Below, in pieces: positions 40,250 to 50,740 of a stretch of DNA of 64,000 nucleotides. This DNA comes from Gymnogyps californianus (taxonomy: Eukaryota > Chordata > Aves > Accipitriformes > Cathartidae). The position numbers and the translations under genes were made by a program. Positions within the stretch are counted from its first letter, which is position 1. Each line of letters begins with the position of its first letter. Under the pieces are notes generated by a model, which did no database searches, had not been told where the DNA came from, and saw nothing but the letters and a program-made list of their open reading frames with translations. The stretch covers positions 209,393,494-209,457,493 of the forward strand of contig NC_059471.1 of NCBI RefSeq assembly GCF_018139145.2. Direction: 5' to 3'.

Positions 40250-40867
40250 CTAACTACTCCTGATTACCTTCTTGTCCTTCATGTGCCTGGAAATGGTTTC
40301 CAGCATTAGTTGCTCCATCACCTTCCCAGGGACTGAGGTGAGGCTGACCAACCTGTAGTTCCCTGGGTCCTCCTTCTTGCTCTCCTTAGGTAGAGGAGTG
40401 ATATTTTCTTTTTTCCAGTCCTCAGGAGCCTCTCCTGATTGCCACAACATTTCAAAGATAATCAAGAGTGGCCTCACAATGAGATTTGCCAGCTCCCTTA
40501 GCACTTGTAGGTGAGTGTCGTCAGGGCCCATGGACTTGTTTATGTCCAGTTTGCTTAGGTGTTTCCTAACCTTGTCCTCCTCCACTGATGGTAAGTCTTC
40601 CTTGCTCCAGACTTTCCCTGTGGACTCAGGGGCCTGGGATTGCTGAAAGTCAGTCTTACCAGTAAAGACTGAGGTGATGAATTCTTCAGCCTTTTCTATG
40701 TCCTTTGTCACCAGGGCCTCTGCACCATTCAGCAGCAGGCCTGTGTTTTCCTTATCCTTTCTTTTGCTGCTGATATTCCTGTAGAAGCACATCTTTTTGC
40801 CCTTCCTGTCCCTTGCTAGATTCACCTCCAGGTGGTCTTTGGTTTTCCCAACTCCATCCCTCAACAC
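40250..40867 (-). pseudogene. CR1 ORF2 linker and start of reverse transcriptase
   Basis: A 205-codon uninterrupted stretch of ORF2. Visible motifs: EVNLARDRKGKKMCFYRN near residues 14-31 (linker), NKSMGPDDTHLQVLRELAN near 110-128, and DPGNYRLVSLTSVPGKVMEQ near 167-186, the family's first reverse-transcriptase block, where other copies have R-P-V-S-L-T-S. The frame ends at a stop just after the K-K-V-I segment, before the palm motifs, so no catalytic domain is complete. Upstream coding continues in the same general register toward 41228 with TAA, TAG and TGA interruptions. The beginning at 40867 is arbitrary, not a real start codon. Confidence 0.88.
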
Positions 40868-41228
40868 TTGGACAGTGTACCCTTACTCCTCCTGGTCCCC
40901 CTGCCCCTGTTTCCACCTCTTATGCACTTCCTTTTTACGCCTGAGTTTAGTCAGGATCTTCTTGCACATCCGTGCAGGCCTCCTGTCACCTTAGCTTGAT
41001 TTCCTGCTTGTCAGGATGGGTCTTTCTTGGGCTTGGTGGAGGTGATCCTTGGATATCAAAAAGCTCTCCTTCACCCCTCTTCTCTCCAGGGCTGTATCTC
41101 ATGGGATTCTTCCAGTCAGATCCCTGAAGAAGCCAAAGTCTGCTCTCCTGAAGTCCAGGATTGTGATCCTGCTTGTAGCCCTGCCTCCTCCTCGCAGGAT
41201 CCTGGACTGCACCGTCTCATAATGGCAG

Positions 41229-41740
41229 ACTTACTTACAGTATTGACAACTTATTTATGGCTGGTCATCTTCACCCATGCTAAGCAGAACAGATAACTAC
41301 TAAAAATCCTCATTTCCCGGTAGTAGTATCCTATAGCTTTCCACTGCTGTGTAACCCCTTAAATGAATGTGTGCATCCAGTGTAAAGAACTACCTTGTAT
41401 ATTTTTAAGGTTAGCCAATATTCTAAACTAGGGAATATGATTTCTCTTTTGGAAAACATGGTTTACAACTGTTTGATGAAGTAGACCGTTTCTTTCTCAC
41501 ATCTCTTTTTCTTTCCAAAACATAAAAATATTTTGGTTTATGGACATATGAGTCTAGTCTCTATTCTAACCTCTCACTTAACTAGTTTTATCATCTGTTA
41601 CACAAAATCACTCAATTATTGTAGAAACAAACATTTCTAATAAGGTTTTGATTTAATTCATTGAGATTCTCAATGAGAAAGATCATAATATTTTAACAGA
41701 AACGTCTTCCTTACTGACTAAATGAATAATAAATAGAAAG
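41229..41740. other. 512-bp spacer between two CR1 copies
   Basis: No gene. The middle contains cctctcacttaactagtttt then atcatctgttacacaaaat (about 41569-41610), faintly like a MIR 'cacttaacctct ... tcatctgtaaaat' segment; I do not call it. Confidence 0.5.
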
Positions 41741-41830
41741 AGAATCATAGAATCATAGAATCACAGAACAGCCCAGATTGGAAGGGACCTCAAAAAATCA
41801 TCTGGTCCAGCCTTTTGTTAGAAAGGGAGC

Positions 41831-42451
41831 CTAGATGAGATCATCTAGCATCCTGTCTAGTTGCATCTTGAAAACCTCCAGTGATGCGAGGTCTACCATG
41901 TACCTGGGGAGGTTGTGCCAGTGATTGATTGTTCTCACCAAAAAAAATTTCTTTCTTATATTGAGATGAAACTTCTCCCTGTGCAACTTATACCTGATGC
42001 CCCTTGTCTTCCCCATGTGGCTCCTTGTGAGAAGAGAGCCTCTGTCCTCTTTGTAGCTGCCCTTTATGCACTGGAATACTGTGGTCAGGTCTTCCCTGAG
42101 CCTTCTCTTCTGCAAGGAGAAAAGACTTAACTCCTTCAGTTTTCCCTCATAGGGCAGGTTCTTCAGCCCTTTCATCATCATTGTGGCCCTCCTTTGGACC
42201 CCCTCCGGTCTTTCCACATCTTTTATGAATTGTGGGGACCAGAACTGGACGTAGTACTCCAGGTGCGGCCTGACAAGTGCTGAGTAGAGTGGGATGATCA
42301 TGTCTCTGTCTCTGCTAGTAATGCCGCTGCAGATGCAGCCCAGGATCTGATTTGCCTTCATTGCTGCAGCCGTGCACTGCTGATTCGTGTTCAGCTTGTT
42401 GTTGACCAGGACCCCCAGGTCCCTTTCAGCAAGGCTGCTCCCCAGCCACAC
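41831..42451 (-). pseudogene. CR1 ORF2 C-terminus, open to its native stop
   Basis: A 206-codon frame covering the last part of ORF2, with ERDLGVLVNNKLN near residues 9-21, [19 protein letters not shown] near 55-73, RRLREDLTTVFQ near 116-127, LNIRKKFFLVRTINHW near 162-177 and a typical ending near L-D-R-M-L-D-D-L-I, followed by the normal stop. There is no internal break. Directly upstream, a TGA replaces the conserved tryptophan after the H-L-G motif (42452-42480), and one base is missing a little further upstream, so the fragment is cut off from the polymerase core. Confidence 0.9.
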
Positions 42452-42475
42452 AGATCCCAGCCTGTACTGGGCTCT

Positions 42476-42904
42476 TTGGTTATGTCATCCCAGATGCAGG
42501 ACCTTGCACTTGTTTTTGTTAAACTTCATATGTTCTTGCTAGCCCACTCTTCCAGCCTGTCCAGGTGTGTCTGTAAGACGGCTCTCTCTTCTGACATGTC
42601 CACCTCACCACCCAGTCTAGTGTCATCAGCAAATTTGGTGAGGGTGCTTTCAATTCCATCTTCCAGATCATTTATGAAGATGTTGAACAGTATGGGGCCC
42701 AGTACTGAACTCTGGGGGATTTCACTTATAACGGGCTACCAGCCTGAGTAAAAAAAAACTTATCCCCACTCTCTAAGTTTGGCCTGTTAGCCAATTTCCT
42801 ACCCATCTTGCAGACCACCTATCCAATCTGTATCTTGCCAGTTTGCCAAGGAGAAGGCTGTGGGAGAGAGTGTCGAACACTTTGCTGAAGTCAAAGAAGA
42901 GATA
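42476..42904 (-). pseudogene. CR1 reverse-transcriptase palm remnant
   Basis: On the minus strand, blocks D-F-S-K-V-F-D-T-L-S-H-S (about 42870-42900), N-W-L-T-G-Q-T (42773-42795), [18 protein letters not shown] and K-F-A-D-D-T-R-L can be read. The catalytic F-A-D-D is encoded at 42622-42633. A frameshift region near 42745-42770, where an A/T run has expanded, and a single-base loss near 42530 disrupt the frame. The element's 5' end falls within the first catalytic block, so thumb and partial palm are all that was inserted. Confidence 0.85.
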
Positions 42905-45369
42905 AATGAAAAGTGAAGTGAAAGGCCTAATTTTGGCATAATGATCCAGGATATCCATGTGTCTAGTATCATTCATTAGATGAAAGTGCCCCAAGGTTAA
43001 CTTTGTGCCCATGTTTAAAGAGTTTTGAAGATCAGAATGTGAAAAGCATAGAAATAAAACACAGTCCATGCTTCAAAAGTGAGGTACAAAAATATTTCTA
43101 CTGTCCTCTGCAGATGCATTATTTTTGGTGACCTGCTCCCTTTCCTTTTCCCTTCCCCCTCCCCTTCCGTTTCCCCTTCCCCTTCCCCTCCCCCTTCCCC
43201 TTCCCCCTCTTTTTATTTTTTTGCCAAAACACATCAAAACTTTTTTTCTCCAGAAGAAATAAGTTTTTTCTGTTTCAGACATTGTACTGTGCAGCTATCA
43301 ACCAAAGATCACTGACCCTTGTACGTTCTGTACTTACAAAAATATAGTAGGAAACAAAACTTATCTCTAAGACCCTGCAAGTTTGAAGTGCACAAAGGTC
43401 TGTGACACTGATAGCTGTGAAAATACCTTGTAAAAATATAGGCTCTAATCATCCACTTCATCTTTTGGAGCAAAAAACCTGAATCTCCTCAATTAGAAGA
43501 TACATCCCTATGCCTTGGATCTTATGGAAAATATGCAATACCTTTGAATAAGGACTAGATGCAAATAAGGAATAGGAAAATTGTAAGGAATAAATTTAAT
43601 CCCACTGGTAGTTTTATAGTAAATTGGCAGTTTAATTTATACAGACAATATTAACAACATCTGCATATACAATCTTTGTTATATTGAACCTGTTGACTCA
43701 AGTTAGAGGAGTGATTGTGAGGGTCCATGAAAATGTGTTCACAAGTACCTGATGGTAAAGGCATGGGTAGGACCGCAGGTTTGACACATACTGCGATCAG
43801 TCTGAGTCGCATTAATGCAAGGCTGAGTTTACCATTATGGTATGGTCAAAGGCACATTCCTGAAAGATCCCTTTCCTGGCTAAGAGGAGGTGGAAGTTAT
43901 CATCACTTGTCAGTGGGAATCTTTTTCCCTTTGTGGATTTATCCCGTATAGAGGACAGTCTGGACAAGATCAGGGGCCAGGAGTCCTAAGCCCAAGGTAT
44001 TCTTTTTAAAGTGTATTTAACACCAGGGAATTGACACAGGTAAATCAAATAACATTACAGAGCGTAAGGAGAGTAAGACTTTAAGGAGGTGTCTATTCCA
44101 AATAGGCAGAAGACAGTAAGAGAAAAACAGTTTGTTTGGGTTTTTTTCTCCTCCCTCCTTCCCCCACCCCCCAGTAAATGTGCATGACTAAAAAAGAAAA
44201 TAAAACAAAAAAACACAGGGGAAATAAAGCCAGAAAAGTGAGATCAAAGTATTGTATACACTACAACTATTCCATAAATGAACCTGTTCAAGGCCTTGCT
44301 TGCACGTCTCACTGAATTCAATATTTGTGTTTCTTTCAGTTAAAACAGCTACTTATTTTCTTACAGGATTTTTATTGTTTATTGCTCTAAGAGAGAAGCA
44401 TCTTGCCCTGACTCCTCCACATTTCCCAGATGTTTACAATAAAAAGAGAAAAAGAGCTTGATGTCCTCCCCACTCTGATTCAGTGTGCCCCAGACATCCG
44501 CCACTCCTGACTACAAGCAGGATCTAAAACATTAAAATCTGCCTGTTCATTTTTCAATGAAATCAGTAAACCTTGGCATCCAGCGTATGAGCGCAGGAGA
44601 GTTCTGACCCACCCAGTTCACAATGTGCCAGCTTCAAGGTCCTAACAAAACACGTCTAGTACAACAAAACCCCCTTTCCATAGTCAATGTGAATCATAAA
44701 AGTTCTATGTCTGGTCTAAGTTTAGACTCAGAGATCCAGATGCAGGTAAAGAGTCTTGGCACATCTCTCCATATTCTGAGGAAATCTGGGAGATGGGAGG
44801 CTGAATCTGTTCCACATAGTGCTATCCAAACGCCACATAAAACTTTCACTGGAAAAATCGTAAACCCAATTTTTCCTAAATAAATTGAGATATACATTCT
44901 TTCCAGTCATATGTTTTCTCCTATGGCAGTAGATAACAGCTGGATTATACCAGACAATCCTTTGGTAATGTATTCTGATTTTTATTAAATAAAAGAATAT
45001 CAGGAGCAAGTTAGTAGAAGACAAAGTGGCATCACCTGACCTACCACAGAAGATGAAAACTAATTTACAGGGGGAAAGAATCCTATTAAAACTATAGTCT
45101 ATCCAGGTTGTCTCCTCTCTATGTAATGCAGCCATGTTTTCTTGCATCCCTTTATTCTATGTTAACTTCTTTCAAACTTTCCATATTCTACAAAATGTCT
45201 GCACCATTTCACCCTGAGTTTTTTCCCCCTTCTTTAAAGAACTATAATGGTCTTTTTCTTTTTTAACTGTGCCTGGCATATGTTGAAAGGTATCTTCTAA
45301 GATTTCATTTATGATAGCTCAAAAATGTATGTCTTGCTAAGACTACAAAGCAAGCTAATGGTTTTAAAA
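42905..45369. other. Non-coding stretch
   Basis: No gene apart from simple-sequence tracts listed separately. A second pyrimidine-rich stretch lies at 44140-44173. The 139-codon minus-strand frame at 44728-45147 overlaps an 86-codon plus-strand frame and resembles nothing known. Confidence 0.55.
43136..43220. repeat. Polypyrimidine tract (CCCCTT)n-like
   Basis: About 85 bases almost free of purines on the plus strand, built from ccccttcccctt-like units with C-run variation, ending in a T-rich segment. A few interruptions (one G near 43169, some A after 43214) show decay. Long homopurine-homopyrimidine tracts can form triplex structures, and they are unstable in length. It lies about 230 bases from the truncated 5' end of CR1 copy 3, but no link is evident. 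Confidence 0.9.
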
Positions 45370-45860
45370 GCACAGCGATGAAAAGCCTGGCAGGGGAGTC
45401 CGTGTTAACTACATACACGGATCACGGAAGAGGGTAGAAGAGGTCATTTTTTCCCCTCCTTCTCTTTTTTTTTCCTTTTTTTTTTTTTCCCAGATACAGG
45501 ATCAGTTCAGGTCGCATTGGTTACAGCCAATTGCACAGTGGCATTCTTTGCCATTCATCCTCGTCCAAATCCTTAATTATGGTCTACACAATCAGAGCTG
45601 GAGCGAGAAGTCGCAGCCCTGTATTGTTCCATGGCGAGCGCTTAGCAAAAAGACAGGAATCCGATACTTGGTCACAGTTTGCAAACACTGTGGCTGAACC
45701 ACCTGAGAGGGTCACATTTTTACATTCTGAGACAATTTATTAGTAACGGTGCTTGTCACTTGGAAATCCTCCTAAAGCTCCTTCTTTTGCATAGGCTCTC
45801 TGAAGGCGGCTTTCGCTCAGCAGTGGTTTAAGCGAGAGGCAAACAAAATAGGTGATACAC
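45370..45860. promoter_or_regulatory. CpG-retaining island, possible regulatory element
   Basis: I count 15 CpG dinucleotides between 45375 and 45834; the comparable stretch 46021-46500 has one. The GC content is only moderately raised, so the excess reflects CpG retention rather than base composition alone. Features include clustered cgs at 45603-45650 (gagcgagaagtcgcag, atggcgagcgct), 45785-45835 (aaggcggctttcgctc, aagcgagagg), a CCAAT-like ccaatt at 45528 and a pyrimidine tract at 45453-45492. A 70-codon frame at 45531-45743 shows no known motif. This could be an unmethylated enhancer, a promoter of an unannotated transcript, or a recently inserted segment. Function is inference. Confidence 0.35.
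45453..45492. repeat. T-rich polypyrimidine tract
   Basis: About 40 bases of T with scattered C (cccctccttctc then long T runs), followed directly by cagataca. It looks like a strong splice-acceptor tract, but no convincing exon follows; a simple-sequence expansion is as likely. Confidence 0.7.
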
Positions 45861-48800
45861 CCTCCTGAAGTAATTTACAAGAGAGCAAAGAATCCTCATC
45901 CTTTCCTTGGAAGTCATCTGTTAAGAGCTTCAAAACATAATGACAGACCTCTTGAACTGAAAAAAATCCTGTCTGAGAGATTCTTTCACATTTAGAACCA
46001 GACGGGCCTGATGCAAACTTGACTGATGTTTATATATATTTTTAAAAATCCCCCATTAGATTTCAAGGAACAAAAGAAAAGTCATATGTGTTTTTCTTAT
46101 ATCACTTGTGTGCTAAACACTATCTATTCGCAACATGCTGTACAAGCCACAGAGAAATGTAGAATTGCCAGTCCTGCATCAGAGACCTACCTCAACTTTT
46201 ATTTTCATTTCATTTTAAAAAGACAAAGAAAAGAATGGCAAAACAGCAAAACAAGGACACTTTGTTAAAATGCAGTTTGCTTCATGACACAAACCCTTCA
46301 AAAATGTCAAGGAAATTTGAACTTATTGATGTTTCTTGAACTTCTAAATACACCAAAGCAAGCTCAGAGGGAAAAGACTCTGAAGTCAATAGAAATACTC
46401 CAGGGGTTTTAAAGAAGTTTAAGATTCAGACATGTATATGTAAGCTGTTATTAAGTGTGTGCTAAGATGTTGCCTCTGATCTGTAACATCTACTCAGTAA
46501 AAATGGTCTTATTAAGGTGAACAGGTCTGCTGAAAATAATATTCCAAACCTGCAATGCCTGACCTGCTAGAGCCCTCTGAAGTCAGGGAAGTATTTGTCC
46601 AGCTAAAGGTTACTCTGTTCATGCAATTATTTCCCAGAAGAGCCTTCCAGTCCTAGAAAAGATGTCAAAATATGCTGTGGTCAACTTATTTTTTAAATTG
46701 TTACAAAGAATTTAAGGAAATAAAATTCACCCCTCTTTAAAGAGCACAACAAAAAAAAGACAAAGGCATTTGTCTCATATAATTTTGGCCAAATACTTTC
46801 TTAGAAATATTATCTCTATAGTCATTTACCTGTTTTTTAAATCAGGCCGTTTTTTCTTTTCATGTTCTTCTGGCTACCATTCAGGAATTTATCATTTTAT
46901 GACTTCTGTTTTTATGACAAGACACAGTGTATCACCATCTAGGTAACATAACATTGGCCTTGCTCATAACCAGGCTATTTGACACAGATTTTTAAGCTCG
47001 TTGCATTCACTGAAGGTTGTGCGGGTGATTTGAAAGCTGTGAATAAGGGAACTTCAGGTAAGGACTGGAACACACAAACTCAACAGAAGAGAAACACAAC
47101 TTCTAAGAAGTGATAGAATTTCAAAGTGCATTTTAGAAGAAAATCTCAGCAATTTTGGCTCTGTGTTAAATTTCACAGGAGGACAAAAAATCAACCTTTA
47201 AATGAAAAGAGAAAAGAAGGAGAGGAGGACAAACAACAGATAGGACATTTCTTTTCTCCAAATGCTTTTTCTTTTTCAAAATTGTAAACATCCCTTTACA
47301 ATTACAACAGAATTTACCAACTTTGTTAATGTATCTTTTTATAAAATATAAGATGCAAGCATCCTAAAAGAAACCAGGTCTTTATCTAGTGTAGTTTACT
47401 ATTAGAGCCAATAGGATGGGCAGTTTACTCTGCTAAGTTTCTTGTTTAGAAGTGATATTAAAAAAAAAAATATTAAAAAAGAGTCATACCTGAGATACAC
47501 TGGGGAGATGAAAGACTAGAATTGACAAGTCTGGGGAGAGGCAGATTTGACTTTCCTTCTGTATTCTCCAGAGTAAGTTCATTTTTTCATGTTCATCTCA
47601 TATTGTCTGAATTAGCAATGAAAGTAAACTATGGTGTCTCCCATTACCCCAGGCCTAAATCACTGCTACGCACAAGAATGACACCAATACTGCTGAAATA
47701 AAGGTGCTTACACACCTTGTAATTTCACAATGATTTTGGCCCTGGAATTTTCAGTGAAATTGCTCTGATATGTAAAGTCATGATTGCTGTCTTAAGCCTA
47801 CTTTTTGTTTCTTCCCTGTATGGATATATTTAAAGTTATATAGTTGGGAACAGCATTCTAGAGTTCCTACTCACCTCATGTTTTGACAATCCAAAAATAG
47901 TAAGAAAACAATTAAAGCAATGCATAATGGTATTCTGAAAATATTCCTCATTATCTTAGCAATCTAATGAAAGTTCAATACTGGAGTAAATCATTGATTC
48001 AACTTTTTCTTACCATTGTGATTCCCATGTGGTCAGAAAAATAGTGAATAATTAGGTGGTGGAGAGAATGGTGGATGTTTGTATGTGTTACTGAGTTTCC
48101 TCTTTGCTCATAAGCAGGAAGGTTAACCTCCCTTACATGTAACAATAGTTTAATACAGCATTGAGTTAATGACAGACGTATCTCCAACTGAAGAAAGGAT
48201 TTTGCAGCATCTTTTGTAGAATATATTTTTCTTTTTTCTCACTGTCGATATGGATGAATTTTTAGTCTGACGTATTCCTGAGCTCACCCTGCAGTTCTGA
48301 GTTGACTACCAGAACAAAACATTTAATACACATTATAGCATTTAATCTTTTTCCCTGAAAGTCAATGGGAGTTTTGCCATTGACTTGAATTGGAATTCAG
48401 GTTGCAACATAAAAGGAGAGCACTTGAAATAAGTAATACGTATTCGATTTGGACTATGACCAGTTATACAATCCAGAGTCCTTCATGGTGTATCCAGCTG
48501 GGGACGTATCACTTCACAAGGAAATCTGCTTGATTCTGGTGGTCAGTCAGACAAGGTGCAGGAAATGAGAGGTTCCCAGTAACTGGACTGTTATGTGCGG
48601 AACACATTGTAATAGTGATCAGAAAACAAACTTTGACCCCATATGGGTAAAAATAGAAGAATATATCTATTGTGATGAAGAAGGTAAAGGATTCATTTAT
48701 TAAAAAAAAAAAAAGAACATTATTTGTGTAGATAATTCTACAGAGACTCTATTTCTACAACTCAAATACAAGTAATATTCAGTGCCTTTAGTGTTATATA

Positions 48801-50146
48801 AGAAATTGTCTACACATCTGAATGCATTCAGCTATACAGAAATTTTAAAGTAAACACTCTGGTCTCTAGGTTGTATTTGGACACCAAAAAGAATACTTTC
48901 TGTGTAGAGCAACAATACATTCATAATTACAAAAAGATCTTGAAAATGACACTTGTCCTATTTGTTCTCTCTCAGTTACTGTCAGATCTAGTTAGTCCAG
49001 TTTATATAGACAAATCTGTATTTTTTTCAAGAACAGGGCCTTCACCTGGAACTTGAATATCAGACTTCTTAGGTTTTAGTTCATGTTATGGTTGCTAAGA
49101 AGGCAGCATATTTTTCAGTAAGATAGCAACAGTACTGGAATGCAAGGTATGGATGAATCCTGCTTATACGGTACTAAAAATTTATCTGTCTACATAAAAA
49201 ACAGACAAAAAAAGACAGGCTGAATCCCACTGCATAGGCATTTTTTTGTTCATAGCCATACTTTGAACCAAAGCTGACATACTCATAATTGAAAAAACAG
49301 GGTCTTGGTAAGATATTGTCTTTTAATTTCATGGTCTCAGTCATATTCAACAGTCATCATTTCAAATTCATTTATCAGTCTGTACTTTTCAGTGTTTGAG
49401 AAGTTCTGTGCTTGGTATGGTAATGTGCTTTTCCATTGGAAAAGGAAAAAAAGAATCTTAAATAAATAAAACGTACTCAAAAACTAATATTTACACATAA
49501 ATTGAGTCAATTCAGGAAACACACAATTAATAACATTTAATGTAGAGTGTCACTTAAGCCTGAATTGGTTTTACTAAGGGAAGCAAAATTCTGTGATGCC
49601 AACATAGGTAATGATTAATCTGAAAGATGTAATTTCTCTATTTAGGCACATCTGACTTAAAAACACTCTCTTACACTATATTGCCACCAGTGCTTTAAAT
49701 GGTAAATGCATTATTAGACAATTTTTTCCCAGTTTGTTTTATTATTAAGACATCAATTAGGACATCTCACATACTGTAAGCACATTTCCCATATACACTT
49801 GACTATGCCAAATATAAACCTGTTTGGAGACTATCTATTAATCTAAGCACATATGGGACTTCCATTTCCACTATTTCATGCTAATGTAGTATCTAGCCTT
49901 AAACAGACATGACTCTAGCTTCTCCAAGCGGGTTCAACCACAAACAATCAGACTCATTTCCATGTCATAGCATGTGTTTTCAATTACACCATAAATTAAT
50001 CCAACTTATTTTAAAAATTTCTTTTTTTGCTCCTTTGTTTAGAAAATGAAGCCCGCAGAATGTGTTATAATACATTAAGACTTTGGCCTTGATAATTACT
50101 GACACTTTTTTTTCCAGAAGAGTGATTAGAGTAAATGCAGTAATAG
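45861..50146. other. AT-rich non-coding stretch
   Basis: No gene. Besides the repeat near 48.36 kb there is a 9-bp inverted repeat at 47280-47303 (aattgtaaa/tttacaatt, loop catccc), A-rich tracts at 47460-47480 and 48701-48715, and no open frame above 80 codons. Confidence 0.6.
48359..48386. repeat. 10-bp inverted repeat with 'tcaatggga' motif
   Basis: Arms aagtcaatgg (48359-48368) and ccattgactt (48377-48386) flank gagttttg. The phrase 'gtcaatgggagttttgccat' followed by 'tgacttcaatgg' is a familiar fragment of old amniote interspersed repeats; here the second half has drifted to tgacttgaattgg. Likely an ancient repeat remnant rather than a functional hairpin. Confidence 0.6.
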
Positions 50147-50151
50147 ATATT
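50147..50151. repeat. Left target-site duplication of solo LTR
   Basis: The five bases atatt immediately left of the LTR match atatc at 50741-50745 at four of five positions. A 5-bp duplication is the usual length for ERVL-class and some other avian endogenous retroviruses. Confidence 0.65.
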
Positions 50152-50274
50152 TGTCGTGGTTTAACCCCAGCCAGCAACTAACACCAGGCAGCCGCTTCCC
50201 CCTCCCCTCTCCCAGTGGGATGGGGAGGAGGATTGGAAAAAAAAGGTAAAACTTGTGGCTTGAGATAAGAACAG

Positions 50275-50280
50275 TTTAAT
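50275..50280 (-). terminator. LTR polyadenylation signal ATTAAA
   Basis: On the minus strand the LTR reads agttattaaact here. The ATTAAA variant lies about 190 bases after the TATA box, the spacing expected for an R region. It is conserved in position in related LTRs that I recall. Confidence 0.5.
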
Positions 50281-50301
50281 AACTAAAGTAAAATATAATA
50301 C

Positions 50302-50337
50302 TAACTAATAATAATAATATAATAATAATAATAATTG
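50302..50337. repeat. (AAT)n microsatellite inside the LTR
   Basis: An ataataataat run with two phase breaks lies within the LTR, just past the TATA-to-polyA segment. Related LTRs carry a shorter, mixed AAT/ATG stretch, so the array seems to have expanded and homogenised after insertion. Confidence 0.85.
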
Positions 50338-50469
50338 TAATGAAAAGGAATATAACAAAAAAAAGAGAAATAAAACCCAAGAAAAGACAAGTGATGCACA
50401 ATGCAATTGCTCACCACCCGCTGACAACACCCCAGCAGCGATCCGCCTCTCCCAGCTAACTCCCCCCAG

Positions 50470-50477
50470 TTTATATA
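50470..50477 (-). promoter_or_regulatory. LTR TATA box
   Basis: The minus strand reads cccagtatataaactgggg, a near-consensus TATA box in the LTR core promoter. It would direct transcription leftward in window coordinates. Activity is unknown. Confidence 0.65.
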
Positions 50478-50740
50478 CTGGGCATGACGTTCCATGGTAT
50501 GGAATACCCCTTTGGCTAGTTCAGGTCAGCTGCCCCGGCTCTGCTCCCTCCCAGCTTCTTGCACACCTGCTTGCTGGCAGAGCATGGGAAATTGAAAATC
50601 CTTAACTTAGGATAAGCGCTACTTAGCAACAACTAAAACATCAGCGTGTTATCAACATTATTCTCACACTAAATCCAAAACACCGCACTGTACCAGCTAC
50701 TAAGAAGAAAATTAACTCTATCCCAGCTGAAACCAAGACA

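Larger units (their letters stand above)
39014..41228 (-). mobile_element. CR1 LINE copy 2, 2.2 kb, 5'-truncated
   Basis: This is the longest CR1 in the window, on the minus strand. The 3' end at left reads atcacagaaccaccaagctg then ggaaggcacctctggagacc, the CR1 3' UTR. Going right (5' in the element) come the ORF2 C-terminus (broken), the polymerase core with an F-A-D-D motif encoded at 39873-39884, the start of the reverse transcriptase domain, the linker, and near 41100-41228 the end of the endonuclease region (I-L-D-F-R-R-A-D-F-G). Homology stops near 41228. The 3' half is full of stops and frameshifts, which fits an old copy. Confidence 0.93.
41741..42904 (-). mobile_element. CR1 LINE copy 3, 5'-truncated
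   Basis: A minus-strand CR1 whose 3' tail has three tail units (agaatcatagaatcatagaa then tcacagaa, 41741-41768), the best preserved tail in the window. The 3' UTR and ORF2 C-terminus differ from copies 1 and 2, so it is from another subfamily. Copied sequence ends near 42904, within the first polymerase catalytic block (D-F-S-K-V-F-D-T). Being less broken than copy 2, it is probably younger. Confidence 0.95.
50152..50740 (-). mobile_element. Solo LTR of an avian endogenous retrovirus
   Basis: A 589-bp element that begins tgtcgtggtttaaccccag and ends ccagctgaaaccaagaca, giving TG...CA termini in either reading. In its own (minus-strand) orientation it runs from TGTCTTGGTTTCAGCTGG to TAAACCACGACA, with a TATA box (tatataaa, plus positions 50470-50477) and an ATTAAA polyadenylation signal (50275-50280). 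No gag, pol or env sequence flanks it and there is no second LTR, so recombination between the two LTRs of a provirus most likely left this one. I know the family as a common neoavian LTR, probably ERVL-type; the class is inferred from the 5-bp duplication. Confidence 0.92.

Noticed and set aside
41569..41610. Possible MIR fragment between two CR1 copies
   Set aside because: Only two short phrases match, with wrong spacing; not enough to call.
44728..45147. 139-codon minus-strand open frame
   Set aside because: No family resemblance and overlapped by frames on the other strand; no splice or promoter context.
47280..47303. miR-30-like start (tgtaaacatcc) within a hairpin
   Set aside because: The match stops after the seed region, and the stem is only 9 bp with a 6-base loop, far too short for a microRNA precursor.
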